NCBI GenBank assembly: GCA_003970805.2
Contig: CP051152.1
Span: 1-64,000 of the forward strand
Direction of reading: 5' to 3'
Length of the DNA: 64,000 nucleotides
From: Undibacterium piscinae
GTDB taxonomy: Bacteria; Pseudomonadota; Gammaproteobacteria; Burkholderiales; Burkholderiaceae_D
Shown here: in pieces, positions 19,961 through 29,811 of the stretch
Layout of the letters: every line of letters begins with the position of its first letter
Position numbering within the stretch: the stretch's first letter is position 1
Translations under genes and position numbers: made by a program
Notes under the pieces: model-generated
The model's input: only the letters and a program-made list of their open reading frames with translations
What the model was told of the DNA's origin: nothing
The model's database searches: none

Positions 19961-21738
19961 TACTCTTCGGCGGCGAGTGCCGTGGGCGGGCTTAGCGCAA
20001 GTATGCTGGCGGCTGGTAGCGCAAATTTCTGAGCCGCAGAGTGAGGATGCGAGGCGGCTGGCAGTTGGACACAGCGCGGTCGCGTCATTGAGCAAGAACA
20101 TTGCTCGCTCTTGCCTATCGCTGATTTGCTAGGTGCGGGTGCGACGGCGCGGTATTTCTCCCAATCGGAGTAACCACCGACGTATTCTTTCCAGTTGCCT
20201 TCGCCTTCGGACGCGATCACTTGCGTGACGACATTGTCGAGGAAAGTTCTATCATGGCTGACCAGGAACACGGTGCCATCATAGTTTTCCAGCAATTCTT
20301 CCAGCAATTCCAGGGTTTCGATATCCAGATCATTGGTCGGTTCATCGAGTACCAGGACATTGGCTGGCTTGGCAAACAGACGCGCCAGCAACAAGCGATT
20401 ACGCTCGCCACCGGACAATGATTTTACCGGGGAGCGTGCGCGTTCCGGTGCGAACAGGAAGTCGCCCAGATAAGACATCACGTGCTTGCGCTGACCATTG
20501 ACTTCTACCCAGTCGCTACCCGGAGAAATGGTTTCGGCCAGGCTGTCTTCGTCATTGAGTTGACTACGCATCTGATCGAAGTAAGCGATCTGCAGCTTGG
20601 TACCTTGCTTGATGGTACCGCTGTCCGGCTGGTCTTGACCGAGGATCAGTTTCAGCAGGGTAGTCTTACCGGCACCGTTGTGACCGATCAGACCGATCTT
20701 GTCGCCGCGCATGATGATGCTGGAGAAGTCGTTGATGATCTTCTTCTCGCCAAAGCTCTTGAAGACGTTTTCCAGTTCGGCCACGATCTTGCCCGAACGC
20801 TCGCCTGTGGTGACGTCAAGACGTACCTGGCCTTGCTGTTCGCGGCGCTTGCTGCGCTCTATGCGCAGGTGTTCGAGGCGCTTGACGCGGCCCTCGTCAC
20901 GCACGCGGCGCGCTTTCACGCCCTTGCGTATCCAGATTTCTTCTTGCGCCAAAAACTTATCAAACTTGGCCGCTTCGACTTCTTCCACTTCCAGCTGCTC
21001 TTCTTTGCGTAACTGGTAAGTGCTGAAGTTGCCCGGGAAAGAAGTGATCTTACCGCGGTCGAGTTCTATGATGCGGGTAGTGACGTTATCGAGGAAGCTA
21101 CGATCATGGGTAATGAACAGTACGCTACCTTTGAAATCGCGCAACAGACCTTCCAGCCACAGGATAGACGAGAAATCCAGATGGTTGGTCGGCTCATCGA
21201 GCAGCAGTACGTCTGGCGCGCTGACTAAGGCACAGGCCAGCGCCACGCGCTTTTTCATACCACCGGAGAGCGTGCTCATGACCGCATCTTTAGCCAGGTT
21301 TAGCTTGTCGAGTGTGGTCTCTACCGTGTTGTTCAGATTCCAGGCGTCCGCTGCATCGAGCTTGACCTGAATGTCGTGCATGCGTTCCATCAGGGCGTCG
21401 TCATTGTCGCCGCCGAACTGGCCGGTGATGGCTTCGTATTCCAGCAACAGCGCAGGCATTTCACCGAGGCCGGAAGCGACTGCATCAAACACGGTTTGAT
21501 CCGGGTCGAATTGCGGCTCCTGCTCTACATAGGCAATCTTGATGCCTTGCTGCATCACCAGCAAACCATCGTCAAGCTTGGAGGTGCCGGCAATAATTTT
21601 CAGCAAAGAAGACTTGCCGGTACCATTGCGGCCGATCAGACCAACCCGTTCCGAGGTTTCGATAGAGAATTCTGCATGATCGAGCAGAGCGACGTGGCCA
21701 AATGCCAGCTGGGCGTTACTAAGTGAAATGACTGCCAT
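19867..21738 (-). CDS. uup: ABC-F family ATPase (Uup-like), C-terminus altered
   Basis: This is a soluble, ribosome-associated tandem ATPase without membrane helices. Domain 1 has Walker A GLIGRNGTGKSSLL, signature TLSGGMKKRVAL and Walker B LLLDEPTNHLDF. The long inter-domain linker is rich in K, E and R (LEVEEVEAAKFDKFLAQEE). Domain 2 has GLIGHNGAGKTTLL, SLSGGERNRLLL and LVLDEPTNDLDI. The GGYSDWEKY motif after domain 2 fits Uup. After about residue 535 (PAPSKSAIGK) the sequence becomes Ser/Pro/Ala-rich and does not resemble the usual Uup coiled-coil tail; instead it overlaps what looks like a signal peptide of the solute-binding protein. A 3'-end replacement near 20100-20150 is likely. Confidence 0.85.
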   Translation of the reverse strand: MAVISLSNAQLAFGHVALLDHAEFSIETSERVGLIGRNGTGKSSLLKIIAGTSKLDDGLLVMQQGIKIAYVEQEPQFDPDQTVFDAVASGLGEMPALLLEYEAITGQFGGDNDDALMERMHDIQVKLDAADAWNLNNTVETTLDKLNLAKDAVMSTLSGGMKKRVALACALVSAPDVLLLDEPTNHLDFSSILWLEGLLRDFKGSVLFITHDRSFLDNVTTRIIELDRGKITSFPGNFSTYQLRKEEQLEVEEVEAAKFDKFLAQEEIWIRKGVKARRVRDEGRVKRLEHLRIERSKRREQQGQVRLDVTTGERSGKIVAELENVFKSFGEKKIINDFSSIIMRGDKIGLIGHNGAGKTTLLKLILGQDQPDSGTIKQGTKLQIAYFDQMRSQLNDEDSLAETISPGSDWVEVNGQRKHVMSYLGDFLFAPERARSPVKSLSGGERNRLLLARLFAKPANVLVLDEPTNDLDIETLELLEELLENYDGTVFLVSHDRTFLDNVVTQVIASEGEGNWKEYVGGYSDWEKYRAVAPAPSKSAIGKSEQCSCSMTRPRCVQLPAASHPHSAAQKFALPAASILALSPPTALAAEEYFANYASSSDSKSGIQQLQMPPQPLRCRHQS

Positions 21739-21892
21739 AATTACTTCTGTAGGGCTGAAAAGAGCCGATGCGGGGTAAATAAAAGGCGTATTGTACCGTA
21801 GCCTGCGAATGTTCTTATTTGATTGTTCGCCTTGGCTGATGTATTATTGCTGGCTTCGCAGGAGAAAAGTGTCGTTTAGCTATTTTTCCCGA

Positions 21893-21969
21893 GTCTCTCC
21901 GTAGCACAATGGATAGTGCACATGCCTCCTAAGCGTGGGATACAAGTTCGATTCTTGTCGGAGGGACCA
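21893..21969 (+). tRNA. tRNA-Arg (anticodon CCT)
   Basis: This 77-base cloverleaf has acceptor GTCTCTC pairing with GAGGGAC (one G-U), anticodon loop CTCCTAA (CCT), T-arm CAAGTTCGATTCTTG and CCA at 21967-21969. Confidence 0.96.
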
Positions 21970-22043
21970 GCGAACTTATTGCCTAAAAATACGCACATGC
22001 AAATACGCGCATGCCGGCTCAGCCGAGTTGCTGCGTTGAACAG

Positions 22044-22078
22044 AACCCCTTGATTCTTTATCGAACGAGGGGTTTTTT
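22044..22078 (+). terminator. Intrinsic terminator after tRNA-Arg
   Basis: AACCCCT (22044-22050) pairs with AGGGGTT, with inner TTGAT/ATCGA complementarity, and is followed by TTTTT. It lies about 75 bp after the tRNA. Confidence 0.8.
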
Positions 22079-22407
22079 GTTGCCCGCGAGGTTTGCCACG
22101 CTAAAGCGCCTGGTGCCTGGATTGAAATGAATTCCCACGGTTTTTGAGATTCCGCAAGCTGTCAGCTGATGCGGGCAGGGTAAAGCACATTTAGCGAGAT
22201 AGAATTTAGAATAAATACATGCTTGTCCACGAAAGGCAGGGGAAAATCCAAAGGTGCGGTGCTTGATTCAGGATGGGGTTTGTTCGTGTCTTTGGTGTTT
22301 TTCGTGGGCAAGGTTTTGCCTTTGTGTAAATGTGTAGTTGTCACTATCAGCTCACTATCAACGCACCATCAGGTCACCATCAGCTAGCTCAATATAAAGG
22401 AAAGATT

Positions 22408-23133
22408 ATGTCTCGTATCGCAATCGTTACCGGAGGAACCCGCGGCTTGGGTAAGGCGATTTCGCTGGCGCTGCAGACGGCCGGTTATCAGGTCGCAGCC
22501 GTATATCGCAGCAATGCCGAGGCGGCGCAGACATTTTCGCAAGCGAGCAAGATACCGGTGTTTCAGTGGGATGTCGCTGATTTTGAGGCGTGCCGCAGCG
22601 GTGTTGCCGCCGTCGAGCGGCAATTCGGTGGTGCTGTCGATATTCTGGTGAATAACGCCGGCATTACCAGTGACGCGATGTTGCATCGCATGAGCTACGA
22701 GCAATGGTGGAAGGTCATCAACACCAATCTGGGCTCGATGTTCAATATGTCGCGCCACGTGATCGAGGGCATGCGCGAGCGTGGTTACGGGCGCATCGTC
22801 AATATCAGTTCCATCAATGGCGAAAAAGGTCAGCTAGGGCAGAGTAATTATGCCGCCGCCAAAGCGGGGATTTTGGGATTTACCAAGGCGCTGGCGCTGG
22901 AAAGCGCACGTAAAAATATCACGGTCAATGCAATTGCGCCGGGCTATTGCGAGACCGATATGGTGGCGGCGGTATCGCCCGAAGTCTTGCAGGGAATTGT
23001 TGCCGGCATCCCGGTAGGGCGGCTAGGTTCACCCGCCGACATCGCGCGTATGGTGGCGTTTCTGGTTGACGAACAGGCCGGCTATATCACCGGCGCTACC
23101 TTTGATGTCAATGGCGGTCAGTACATGTCTTAG
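22408..23133 (+). CDS. phaB: Acetoacetyl-CoA reductase (PHB synthesis)
   Basis: This 241-residue short-chain dehydrogenase reduces acetoacetyl-CoA to (R)-3-hydroxybutyryl-CoA with NADPH. Visible marks are the cofactor loop VTGGTRGLGKAIS (residues 6-18), NNAGIT, the catalytic Ser in NISSINGEKGQLGQSNYAAAKAG (shown here as separate parts: NISSING and the YAAAK active-site Tyr-Lys), NAIAPGYCETDMV, and ATFDVNGGQYMS at the end. I placed the start at 22408 (MSRIAIVTGG), with AAAGGAAAG just before it; the frame is open further upstream but without homology. No phaC or phaA is adjacent in the window. Confidence 0.93.
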   Translation: MSRIAIVTGGTRGLGKAISLALQTAGYQVAAVYRSNAEAAQTFSQASKIPVFQWDVADFEACRSGVAAVERQFGGAVDILVNNAGITSDAMLHRMSYEQWWKVINTNLGSMFNMSRHVIEGMRERGYGRIVNISSINGEKGQLGQSNYAAAKAGILGFTKALALESARKNITVNAIAPGYCETDMVAAVSPEVLQGIVAGIPVGRLGSPADIARMVAFLVDEQAGYITGATFDVNGGQYMS

Positions 23134-24639
23134 TTGAAACTGACTGTGAGTTTGAATCGTCTCAATTTTTTTCAGACCATCGTAAATCGCTTTTAGTGAC
23201 CTTACATCACGTCACCGTCGAGTTTTTTGAAACAGAATATTAATGCTTGGGTATTGGTGGCATTGCGCTACTGCTGTGTCCGGAGCTGTGGTGTCGGACT
23301 GATTTGCTGAAGGCCGATTCAGGTCGGAAACTTCAGGTACCCTGTGAATTGGTATTATCTTGGAAAAAATTTCTCGCTATTTTGCTGCATCAGGCCGTGC
23401 GTTGACGTTGCCAGCGTTACTATATCGAGGAGTGCCTATGCTTCCTATCGAACTCATATGTACTCCCTGGAGGTGGTATACGATCTGAAATGAGGTAGGA
23501 TACCATTGTCACCACACGATGTTGCCTGCTGTGTCGGCTTGTATCAGTGCTACCAAAGTGCTGATTCAAGTGCTACCCAAACGGCTGGCGCAGAGTTTAT
23601 TGTCAGCTAGGGCTTCTGGGACGAATTCTGGCAGCGCAGTGCGCGGTCAGGCCAGCAGTGTTGGTGTAAAGCATAGTCGCCGGCATGCTGCTGGCGCATT
23701 TCCTGCAATCGCAAACCAGTCCGGACCCCGCCGAATGTTTGTGCGTGAGGAAGAGAGCTGGTAAAACGGTCCGACACTTGCAGCAGGCATCCTCAGGATC
23801 CCAGGCCTTCCATCGCTGATGCGGTATGATCAGCTCGATGCGCTGCATCCGAGGCTCATGCGCGCCAATTACCCGTATTGAGCGCATTTTCCATCAGATG
23901 TGCGACAGCGTCGTAAAGTCTGCCGGTATGGCCATAATGGGGAGCGCTGTCGTGAGCGCGACCTCCTTTCCCTGTCTCGGGTCATACGTGAGTACTCAAC
24001 AGTCCTCGATATCCAGGCTTGGTCCCATTATAAGACTGGCCAAGAAGTCGCCCACTGCATTGTCGATCATTACTGCTCAGCGCGTGAGTGCTATCGCGCA
24101 GGTAGTCCACGTGGCATCAACATTTGCGCATCTCTTATATCTTGCCGCAGTTTGCTTTCTCGCCTCGTTGCAGTGCTCACAACGTAATACCATGCGCGTC
24201 AGCGGAGTGCGCAGCATCAATGTGAATAGAGCCAGAAAACCCGCGCTCTCGAGTGGGTATGAATCTTTTCTGCTGCATTTAATTGAACAGAGTGCCGCAG
24301 CCGTACTTCTAGCCCGCTTCTAACAAAGCAGGGCATTGAGCTTGTTGCCGATCAGGCTGGCGCGCCAGCCTTGTATGGCTTTGCCAGACTGCGCGAACCA
24401 CCAGGGCGGCAAGGTAAAAATGCAGTGCACAGCTATGCTGACGAGAAACCGAAAAACGGACCCGACATCAGCTGATCATTGGGCGCGGCGGATGTGCCGT
24501 AAACCGGGTGTGCGCAGGCGCCGGATGCGGGCCGGGAGCCAGAGTTGGGCTGCTGCTAGGTGTGCGGTGGCTGTGTGGCTGAGCCGGCTCGAAACGGGTG
24601 GGGCATGCGCGGCAAATGATCGCCAAGAATAACCCTACT
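23134..24639. other. 1.5-kb stretch with no supportable gene
   Basis: Open frames here are all short and read like random translation. The only piece with a coding look is on the reverse strand, ending at a TAG at 24320-24322 (CIFTLPPWWFAQSGKAIQGW then RASLIGNKLNALLC), which may be the C-terminus of a protein whose body is missing or scrambled. No tRNA, terminator-like hairpin or repeat array was seen. Base composition does not change sharply. It could be a corrupted assembly of one or two real genes. Confidence 0.5.
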
Positions 24640-25054
24640 ATGAATCGATCACTGACTTCACTATTGCTGAGCGCAGCCTTTTTGGTTTCCGCCAATGCGA
24701 TGGCAGCACCGCCAAAATTTGCGATTATGAACAACGCCCCGGTCGCTCTGATTGACGATGCAGTTGCACGCACTATCTGGCTGGAGAATTTACCGGTAAA
24801 AAACGGCAGAGAAATATCCGGTCAAAAAGCTCGGTTACCTCAGTGAAGTCAACGGTGGTTTTGATGACCATAAAAATTGCGTAGTGGTGGCGCGTGCCAT
24901 GCAAGTGCCGGTAAGCGGCAAGAATTTCACTTACGATCCTAAAAAAACCTCGATTACTCTGGCGACCCAGGCAGGTGCCACGCCTGAGCAATGCAGTGCC
25001 TTGGCCAAGCTAAAGTTGAAAGAAGCCGTGCAATCGCTGGTGGCTGGGCTGTAA
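24640..25054 (+). CDS. Small secreted hypothetical protein (one-base frameshift)
   Basis: ATG at 24640 starts a signal peptide (MNRSLTSLLLSAAFLVSANA, with cleavage at AMA-AP). The mature part reads PPKFAIMNNAPVALIDDAVARTIW, then LENLP. At the A6 run near 24798 the frame must shift by one to continue KTAEKYPVKKLGYLSEVNGG, FDDHKNCVVVARAMQVPVSG and on to EAVQSLVAGL with stop TAA at 25052-25054. Removing one A gives an uninterrupted protein of about 137 residues. One Cys pair (HKNC, EQC) suggests a periplasmic disulfide. The family is not recognised. It is convergent with the DUF3667 gene across a shared terminator. Confidence 0.6.
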
Positions 25055-25081
25055 TTTAGCTGGGATAGGTCGTCCGGTAAT

Positions 25082-25112
25082 AAAAAAAGCGATGCTCTGC
25101 ATCGCTTTTTTT
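25082..25112. terminator. Bidirectional terminator between convergent genes
   Basis: AAAAAAAGCGATGC (25082-25095) pairs with GCATCGCTTTTTTT (25099-25112) with a three-base loop. It works on both strands, ending the small secreted protein gene and the DUF3667 gene. Confidence 0.9.
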
Positions 25113-25130
25113 GCTTCGTGTCTATGCGTT

Positions 25131-26178
25131 TTATAGTAAGAAGTTTGCAGCCAAAGTCCCAAGCAAGGCCAGCATGATGGCAACCGGATACAGCATCGCC
25201 AGTATCATGCAGCGCCACAGCGCAGCTAGCCAGCCGATGGCATAGGTAGTCCGTAAGGCCAATGGTAAATAGAGGCAACTAGCGAGGATAATCGCGAAAT
25301 TGATCAGACCGTACAAAGGCAGCAATAACAGCAGTGAACTTAAAAATAAAAACGCATGGTAGTGAAACGCAAACAGTAAATGCGCGCCATACGGTATGCG
25401 CCGCCTGATAAACAGCAGTTTCAAGAGCATGGCAAACACTGGCATTAAGAAAAACATGGCTTTCGGTGCCTGGGCCAGCAGGCCTTGCAAGGTCGCTTGT
25501 ATGCGCTCTTCGGGCGGCAGTTTTTCGAAGCGCTGTACCTTTGCCGAAATCGCCTGCGCGGTGCGCTCACCAAAGGCCTTCCCTAAAAAAGTTATGGCGA
25601 CCCTGGTCTCGCTCTCCAAATCGGACAAATTTTCCTCATCGGTGACATTGACCTGAATCGAATTTTCTTTAAGGCTAGGCGTCGGACCTGGTAGTTGAGG
25701 CGCTGGCGGCGACTTTGCTTGTTCGGTTTTTTTGCTTACTCCGGTGTCGTGCGATTCAGCGGCGATATGATTGTTCGCTGATTCTGCAACCAGATTGGCC
25801 GTTTCCGTTTCTGTGCCGAACATGCTGGTAAGCGACAGCATCAAAAAAATACAGCAAGGACAAACCGATATACAGGCGCACCGGGCGGATAAACCTTTGT
25901 CGCCGGCCTTCCAGGAAATCGACCGTCAGGCCGCCCGGATAGCGGATTAAATGCCAGAGCGTGCGTGGCATTTTGCCGCGTTCCAGCACATTGCGGGTCA
26001 AGAATTCGTAGATGAATTCAATCGCCGTTGGTGCCCCGCCCAGAGCTTCCTGTCCGCACTCCGGACAATAATGGCCGCTATAAACCGTATTGCAATTGGC
26101 GCAGGGCGCATTTTCTTTCGCTTTGGTGGAGCGGACAAAGCGCGCCAGCTCAGGTGCTCGCTCAGGTGCTCGCTTCAT
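25131..26178 (-). CDS. DUF3667 membrane protein (one-base frameshift)
   Basis: The first frame (from 26178) has a zinc-ribbon-like C-x2-C...C-x2-C motif (CANCNTVYSGHYCPECGQEA) then EFLTRNVLERGKMPRTLWHL and a first membrane segment (PVRLYIGLSLLYF). At the T7 run near 25845 the frame shifts and continues LMLSLTSMF through a Pro/Glu-rich linker to four or five more hydrophobic segments ending ALLGTLAANFLL. Taking out or adding one T restores a single protein of about 345 residues, the usual DUF3667 layout. Its function is unknown. A 12-bp tandem repeat (26148-26171) encodes ERAPERAPE in the N-terminus. It starts just 7 bp after the pgpA stop in the same direction. Confidence 0.75.
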
Positions 26179-26184
26179 GTGCGC

Positions 26185-26710
26185 TTACATCACGCGCCAC
26201 AAGGCAAACACCAGCAGCGTAAAAAACGCCGCGACGATATCGTCAAACATCACCCCAAAACCACCCTTGAAGCGCTTGTCGAAATAGCCTATTGGTGGCG
26301 GCTTGACCATGTCGAAAAAACGGAATACGACGAAGGCCCAGCACTGGGTTTTGAAATCGGCCGGCGTCACCAGCAAAAGTACTAACCAGAACGCGATGAT
26401 CTCATCCCACACCATGCTGCCATGGTCGGCTACACCCATATGTTTGCCGGTGACGGCGCAAGCCCAGATCCCGACAAAAAAAACCGAGCACGATGATGAT
26501 GGCCCAGTGCAGCGGGGTGAAAAATTCCGGCCAGCGTACCGAGAAAATATTGAATGTCAGCCAGGCGAATAGGGTGCCGGCAGTACCCGGCATAATGGGC
26601 GAGAGGCCGCTGCCAAAGCCCTGCGACAGTATATGCGCGGAGTGCGAGAGCATGAAACGCGCCGTCGGACGCGTAATTTTTGCCTGCTGGCCGGAGTCTA
26701 AAGTAGTCAT
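26185..26710 (-). CDS. pgpA: Phosphatidylglycerophosphatase A (one-base frameshift)
   Basis: PgpA removes phosphate from phosphatidylglycerophosphate in the inner membrane. The first frame gives HILSQGFGSGLSPIMPGTAG and TLFAWLTFNIF; at the T8 run near 26478 the frame must drop one base, after which it reads VGIWACAVTGKHMGVADHGS, MVWDEIIAFWLVLL, FVVFRFFDMVKPPPIGYFDK and GGFGVMFDDIVAAFFTLLVF. The motifs GxGLxPxxPGTxG, WDEIxG and FDxxKPxPI-like and DDxxAG-like are those of the family. Removing one T gives about 174 residues, the normal size. Its start overlaps the thiL stop by four bases (ATGA), typical of translational coupling. Confidence 0.85.
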
Positions 26711-27669
26711 GGGCTGGAGAAGTGATCAAAAGAGCTTACTTGCAAGGATACCGGTTGGCCAAAATCGTCGAGCAACCTGAGTCCCGTTGCCTGTTCGATT
26801 GTGCCTATCCGCGTTACCGGCGTGGCGCTGGCGAGGCCGGCAGCGATCACCGCCGCCCGTTGCGCCACCGGTGCGGTAAAGCAGAGTTCGTAATCGTCGC
26901 CGCCTGCCAGGGTAAATTCACGTTGCTTGGCCAGCGGCTGCTGACTCAGTACCGGGCCGGCCGGCAGGCTATCTATATGCAGGCTGGCGCCGACGTTCGA
27001 GCGTTCCAGGATATGTCCGAGATCGCCGATCAGGCCATCCGAGATATCGAGTGCGGCATGCGCCACGCCGCGCAAGGCTATCCCCAGCGCAATACGTGGG
27101 CTAGGCTGATGCATGCGCAATGCCGCCTGGCTGTGCTCGGTGGGCGTGAGCTTGAGTTCTTTCCAATAGCCGGCCAAGGCCAGACGGGCGTCGCCCAAGG
27201 TACCCGAGACCCAGATATCATCACCGGCCTGCGCCGCATCGCGGCGCAATGCGCTGCCTGGCGGCAGTTCGCCAAACACCGTAATGCAGATATTCAAAGG
27301 GCCCTTGGTGGTATCGCCACCGATCAGGCTACATTGATGCGCATCGGCCAAGGCCAGCATGCCCTGCGAAAATTTTTCCAGCCAATCGGGATTGGCTTCA
27401 GGCAGTGACAGCGCCAGCGTAAATGCGACAGGCGCGGCACCCATTGCAGCCAGATCGGACAGATTTACCGCCAGGCATTTATGCCCGAGCATGTAGGGAT
27501 CAGCATCCGGAAAAAAGTGCCGCCCCGATACCAGCATGTCGGTGGAAATGGCTAATTGCATGCCAGGGCTGGGATTGACCAAGGCGCAATCGTCGCCTAT
27601 CCCTAAGGCTATACGTGGATCGGTCACGGTGTGTTGCGCAAAATAGCGCTTGATGAGGTCGAATACCAT
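26707..27669 (-). CDS. thiL: Thiamine-monophosphate kinase
   Basis: ThiL phosphorylates thiamine monophosphate to the active cofactor thiamine pyrophosphate in the cytoplasm. The 320 residues start MVFDLIKRYFAQH and have the AIR-synthase-like fold: IGDDCALVNPSPGMQLAIST with DMLVSGRHFF, GHKCLAVNLSDLAAMGAAP, LIGGDTTKGPLNI, GDDIWVSGTLGDA, LDISDGLIGDLGHILE, and TLAGGDDYELCF. The region before the start has no good ribosome site and is directly fused to the truncated end of the histidine kinase gene, so a few N-terminal residues and the control region could be lost. Confidence 0.93.
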   Translation of the reverse strand: MVFDLIKRYFAQHTVTDPRIALGIGDDCALVNPSPGMQLAISTDMLVSGRHFFPDADPYMLGHKCLAVNLSDLAAMGAAPVAFTLALSLPEANPDWLEKFSQGMLALADAHQCSLIGGDTTKGPLNICITVFGELPPGSALRRDAAQAGDDIWVSGTLGDARLALAGYWKELKLTPTEHSQAALRMHQPSPRIALGIALRGVAHAALDISDGLIGDLGHILERSNVGASLHIDSLPAGPVLSQQPLAKQREFTLAGGDDYELCFTAPVAQRAAVIAAGLASATPVTRIGTIEQATGLRLLDDFGQPVSLQVSSFDHFSSP

Positions 27670-27671
27670 CC

Positions 27672-29633
27672 TGTATCGAGGAGCTCATGCTGAGGTTGCC
27701 ACCCTGAATTTTGGCCAGCAAATGTGCGGAGTAAGTGCCTAGCCCAATACCGCCACTTTTTCCGCTGGTCGCATATTTGTTTTCCCTTAAAGCCTCAGGA
27801 ATGGCACCCTGGTTTTGTATGCTTAGTCTGACCTTTTCACCGCGTTGCAGTAATACCTGAACATCACTATCAGGCGGTGCCGCTTCGACCGCATTCTTAA
27901 GCAGGTTGGCAATCACCGAATAACAGAGCGCATCTTCAGCCTCGACCAAGGTCGGCGAGGCTGGCTCGGAAATAAGGATATTGACCGATTTTGACTGCGC
28001 GTGCGCCGACAGGTCTTGCGCCACGTCGGCTACCAGGGCACTTAAATTTACGCTGACAGGGCGCAGGCTGAAACAGATCCAAAGACAGATTGACCATACT
28101 CAGCGCACGGCGCGCCGCATGCTCTATCATATTCAGCACTTTTTCTTCCTGATCCTCCAAAATTCTTCCAGCACGTAAGACTTTAGGTGCTGCAATGATG
28201 CTCGCTAAGGGAGTTTTTAAATCGTGTCTGGCGATCCGTTCTACATCTTCCAGTGAACGCATGGCACGGGCTAATTTTTCATTTTTCTTATCCAGTTCTA
28301 GGGTGCGCTGAATCACCCTTTCTTCGAGTATCCGTTCTGAGGAAGTTAGGGTTTCAACCAGTTGACGTTGCGCATCAAGTGCCAGATTTTGCGCTAACTC
28401 ATGGGCTCGACGAATCGCATTAAAACGATCGGCTAAGGCAAAGGCGAGTACCAGCATTTCAAAAATCGAGCCTAATTGCAAAATATTTGTAGTCAGTTGA
28501 TTGGTGCTGACCAGGCCTAAGGCACGCAGTACCGTGGTAATCGCAGCAAAACACAACACGCTAAACGCGCTTAAAAAAAAGTAGGCACTACGCTGGCGCT
28601 TTAAGGCACACACCAGGCTAGTGACGAGGATGAGCACGGCGGTAAACCCATACAAGAGCGCCGCGGGTTTGATTACGCTTTGTAGCGAAATCACAAAGGC
28701 GATCGGCGTAAGGAAAAAGATCACTAGCAAAGCTTGTAGCAATCGATCCAAACCAGGCACGATCGCTGCTGTGCTGAGCATTCTGCGCATAAAAATTAAC
28801 AAGCAAGCCAGCGTCAAGGAATAGCCTACATTGGTGGCGATATTCGACCAAAGTGGCGCTGCTTGCCAAAAATATTCTTTATCTAAACCATTTTGAATTG
28901 CCATGGTCAGCGCCATGCAGCTTACAAAATTCACATACAGCAGATACATCACATCTCGTAAGGCAAGAAACAGCAATAGGTTAAACAGTGCCATCGCCGT
29001 CGCCCCTCCGAAATACCAGGCCTGATTGGCATAGTCACTGCGCTCGTGCGCGTGGAATGCGGCGGGCTGCCATAATTTGACAGGAATCGAGACCGGCCCC
29101 AAGGATTGCACTCTGAGATAAAAACTTTGTACCGAGTTTGGTGCCAGGCTTAGCGGGAAGACAAAAAAGCGATTCGGGTAGGGACGCGCCGAGAAATCGG
29201 TTTCGCGCCCGGTGCGAATTGAGTAATTTTGAGTCGGTGTCGCGCTGTCGGTATCGGTGGCTATTTGATGAAATTCTACCTTGGTCAGCCCCGGTTCACT
29301 CAGTTCCAGTATGCGCTGTATCGTGTGCGCGCTGTCATTGCGTAGTTGCAGGCGCAGCCAAAATGCAGAGCGGGTATACCCAAAACTTAGGGCTTCGGCG
29401 CTCGAAGAGCTGCTGATAAAACGGCTGGCGATTGCTGGGCTAAGTACCTGCTCTAAGTTCAAAGTCGCACTGGCATCTTCGAAAACCTCGAAATAAGGCG
29501 TCAAAGCGAGTGACTGTTGCAGTGTAGTCTGGTCTGCCAAGCGCAACTCTATCGCCCCAAGCTGAGACGGCAGGTTGCTGCAGATTAGCAATAACAATCT
29601 GAGTATCCATAGCCCGCTGTTGTGCACATTCAT
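27672..29633 (-). CDS. 7TM-DISM membrane histidine kinase, frameshifted and 3'-truncated
   Basis: The protein has a signal peptide (MNVHNSGLWILRLLLLICSN), a 7TM-DISM extracellular beta-sandwich domain (to about residue 190, including FGYTRSAFWLRLQL), seven membrane helices (about 195-385), a coiled coil, and a kinase core with H-box RHDLKTPLASII. Near 28070 the frame changes: after SLDLF the kinase continues as LRPVSVNLSALVADVAQDL, VIANLLKNAVEAAP (N-box) and GGIGLGTYSAHLLA (G-box) in the next frame. Homology ends at NLSMSSS at about 27685; the last roughly 15-20 residues are lost and thiL begins within about 20 bp. The signal is not known. No response regulator is adjacent. Confidence 0.8.
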
Positions 29634-29811
29634 GTAACACTCCAGTTTCTGAGTCCAAGCTGCTGCCAGCCCCTAGTTCAAGAACGCTGCTAATAAATTA
29701 ACCTATTTATATGTTTAGCGCTATGATTTTAGACATCTATTTGTAGACGTTTCGGTACAGCATGGCAGAGCGGCATTGCCATCAAACTGATGTTGTATTG
29801 CGAGACAACTT

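Noticed and set aside
20482..21012. 176-residue forward frame inside the ABC-F gene
   Set aside because: It is the antisense of a strongly conserved ATPase gene and has no domain or ribosome site of its own.
23519..24323. Several forward frames of 80-165 codons
   Set aside because: Amino-acid composition looks random, no ribosome sites, no domains, and frames change often; I do not call genes here.
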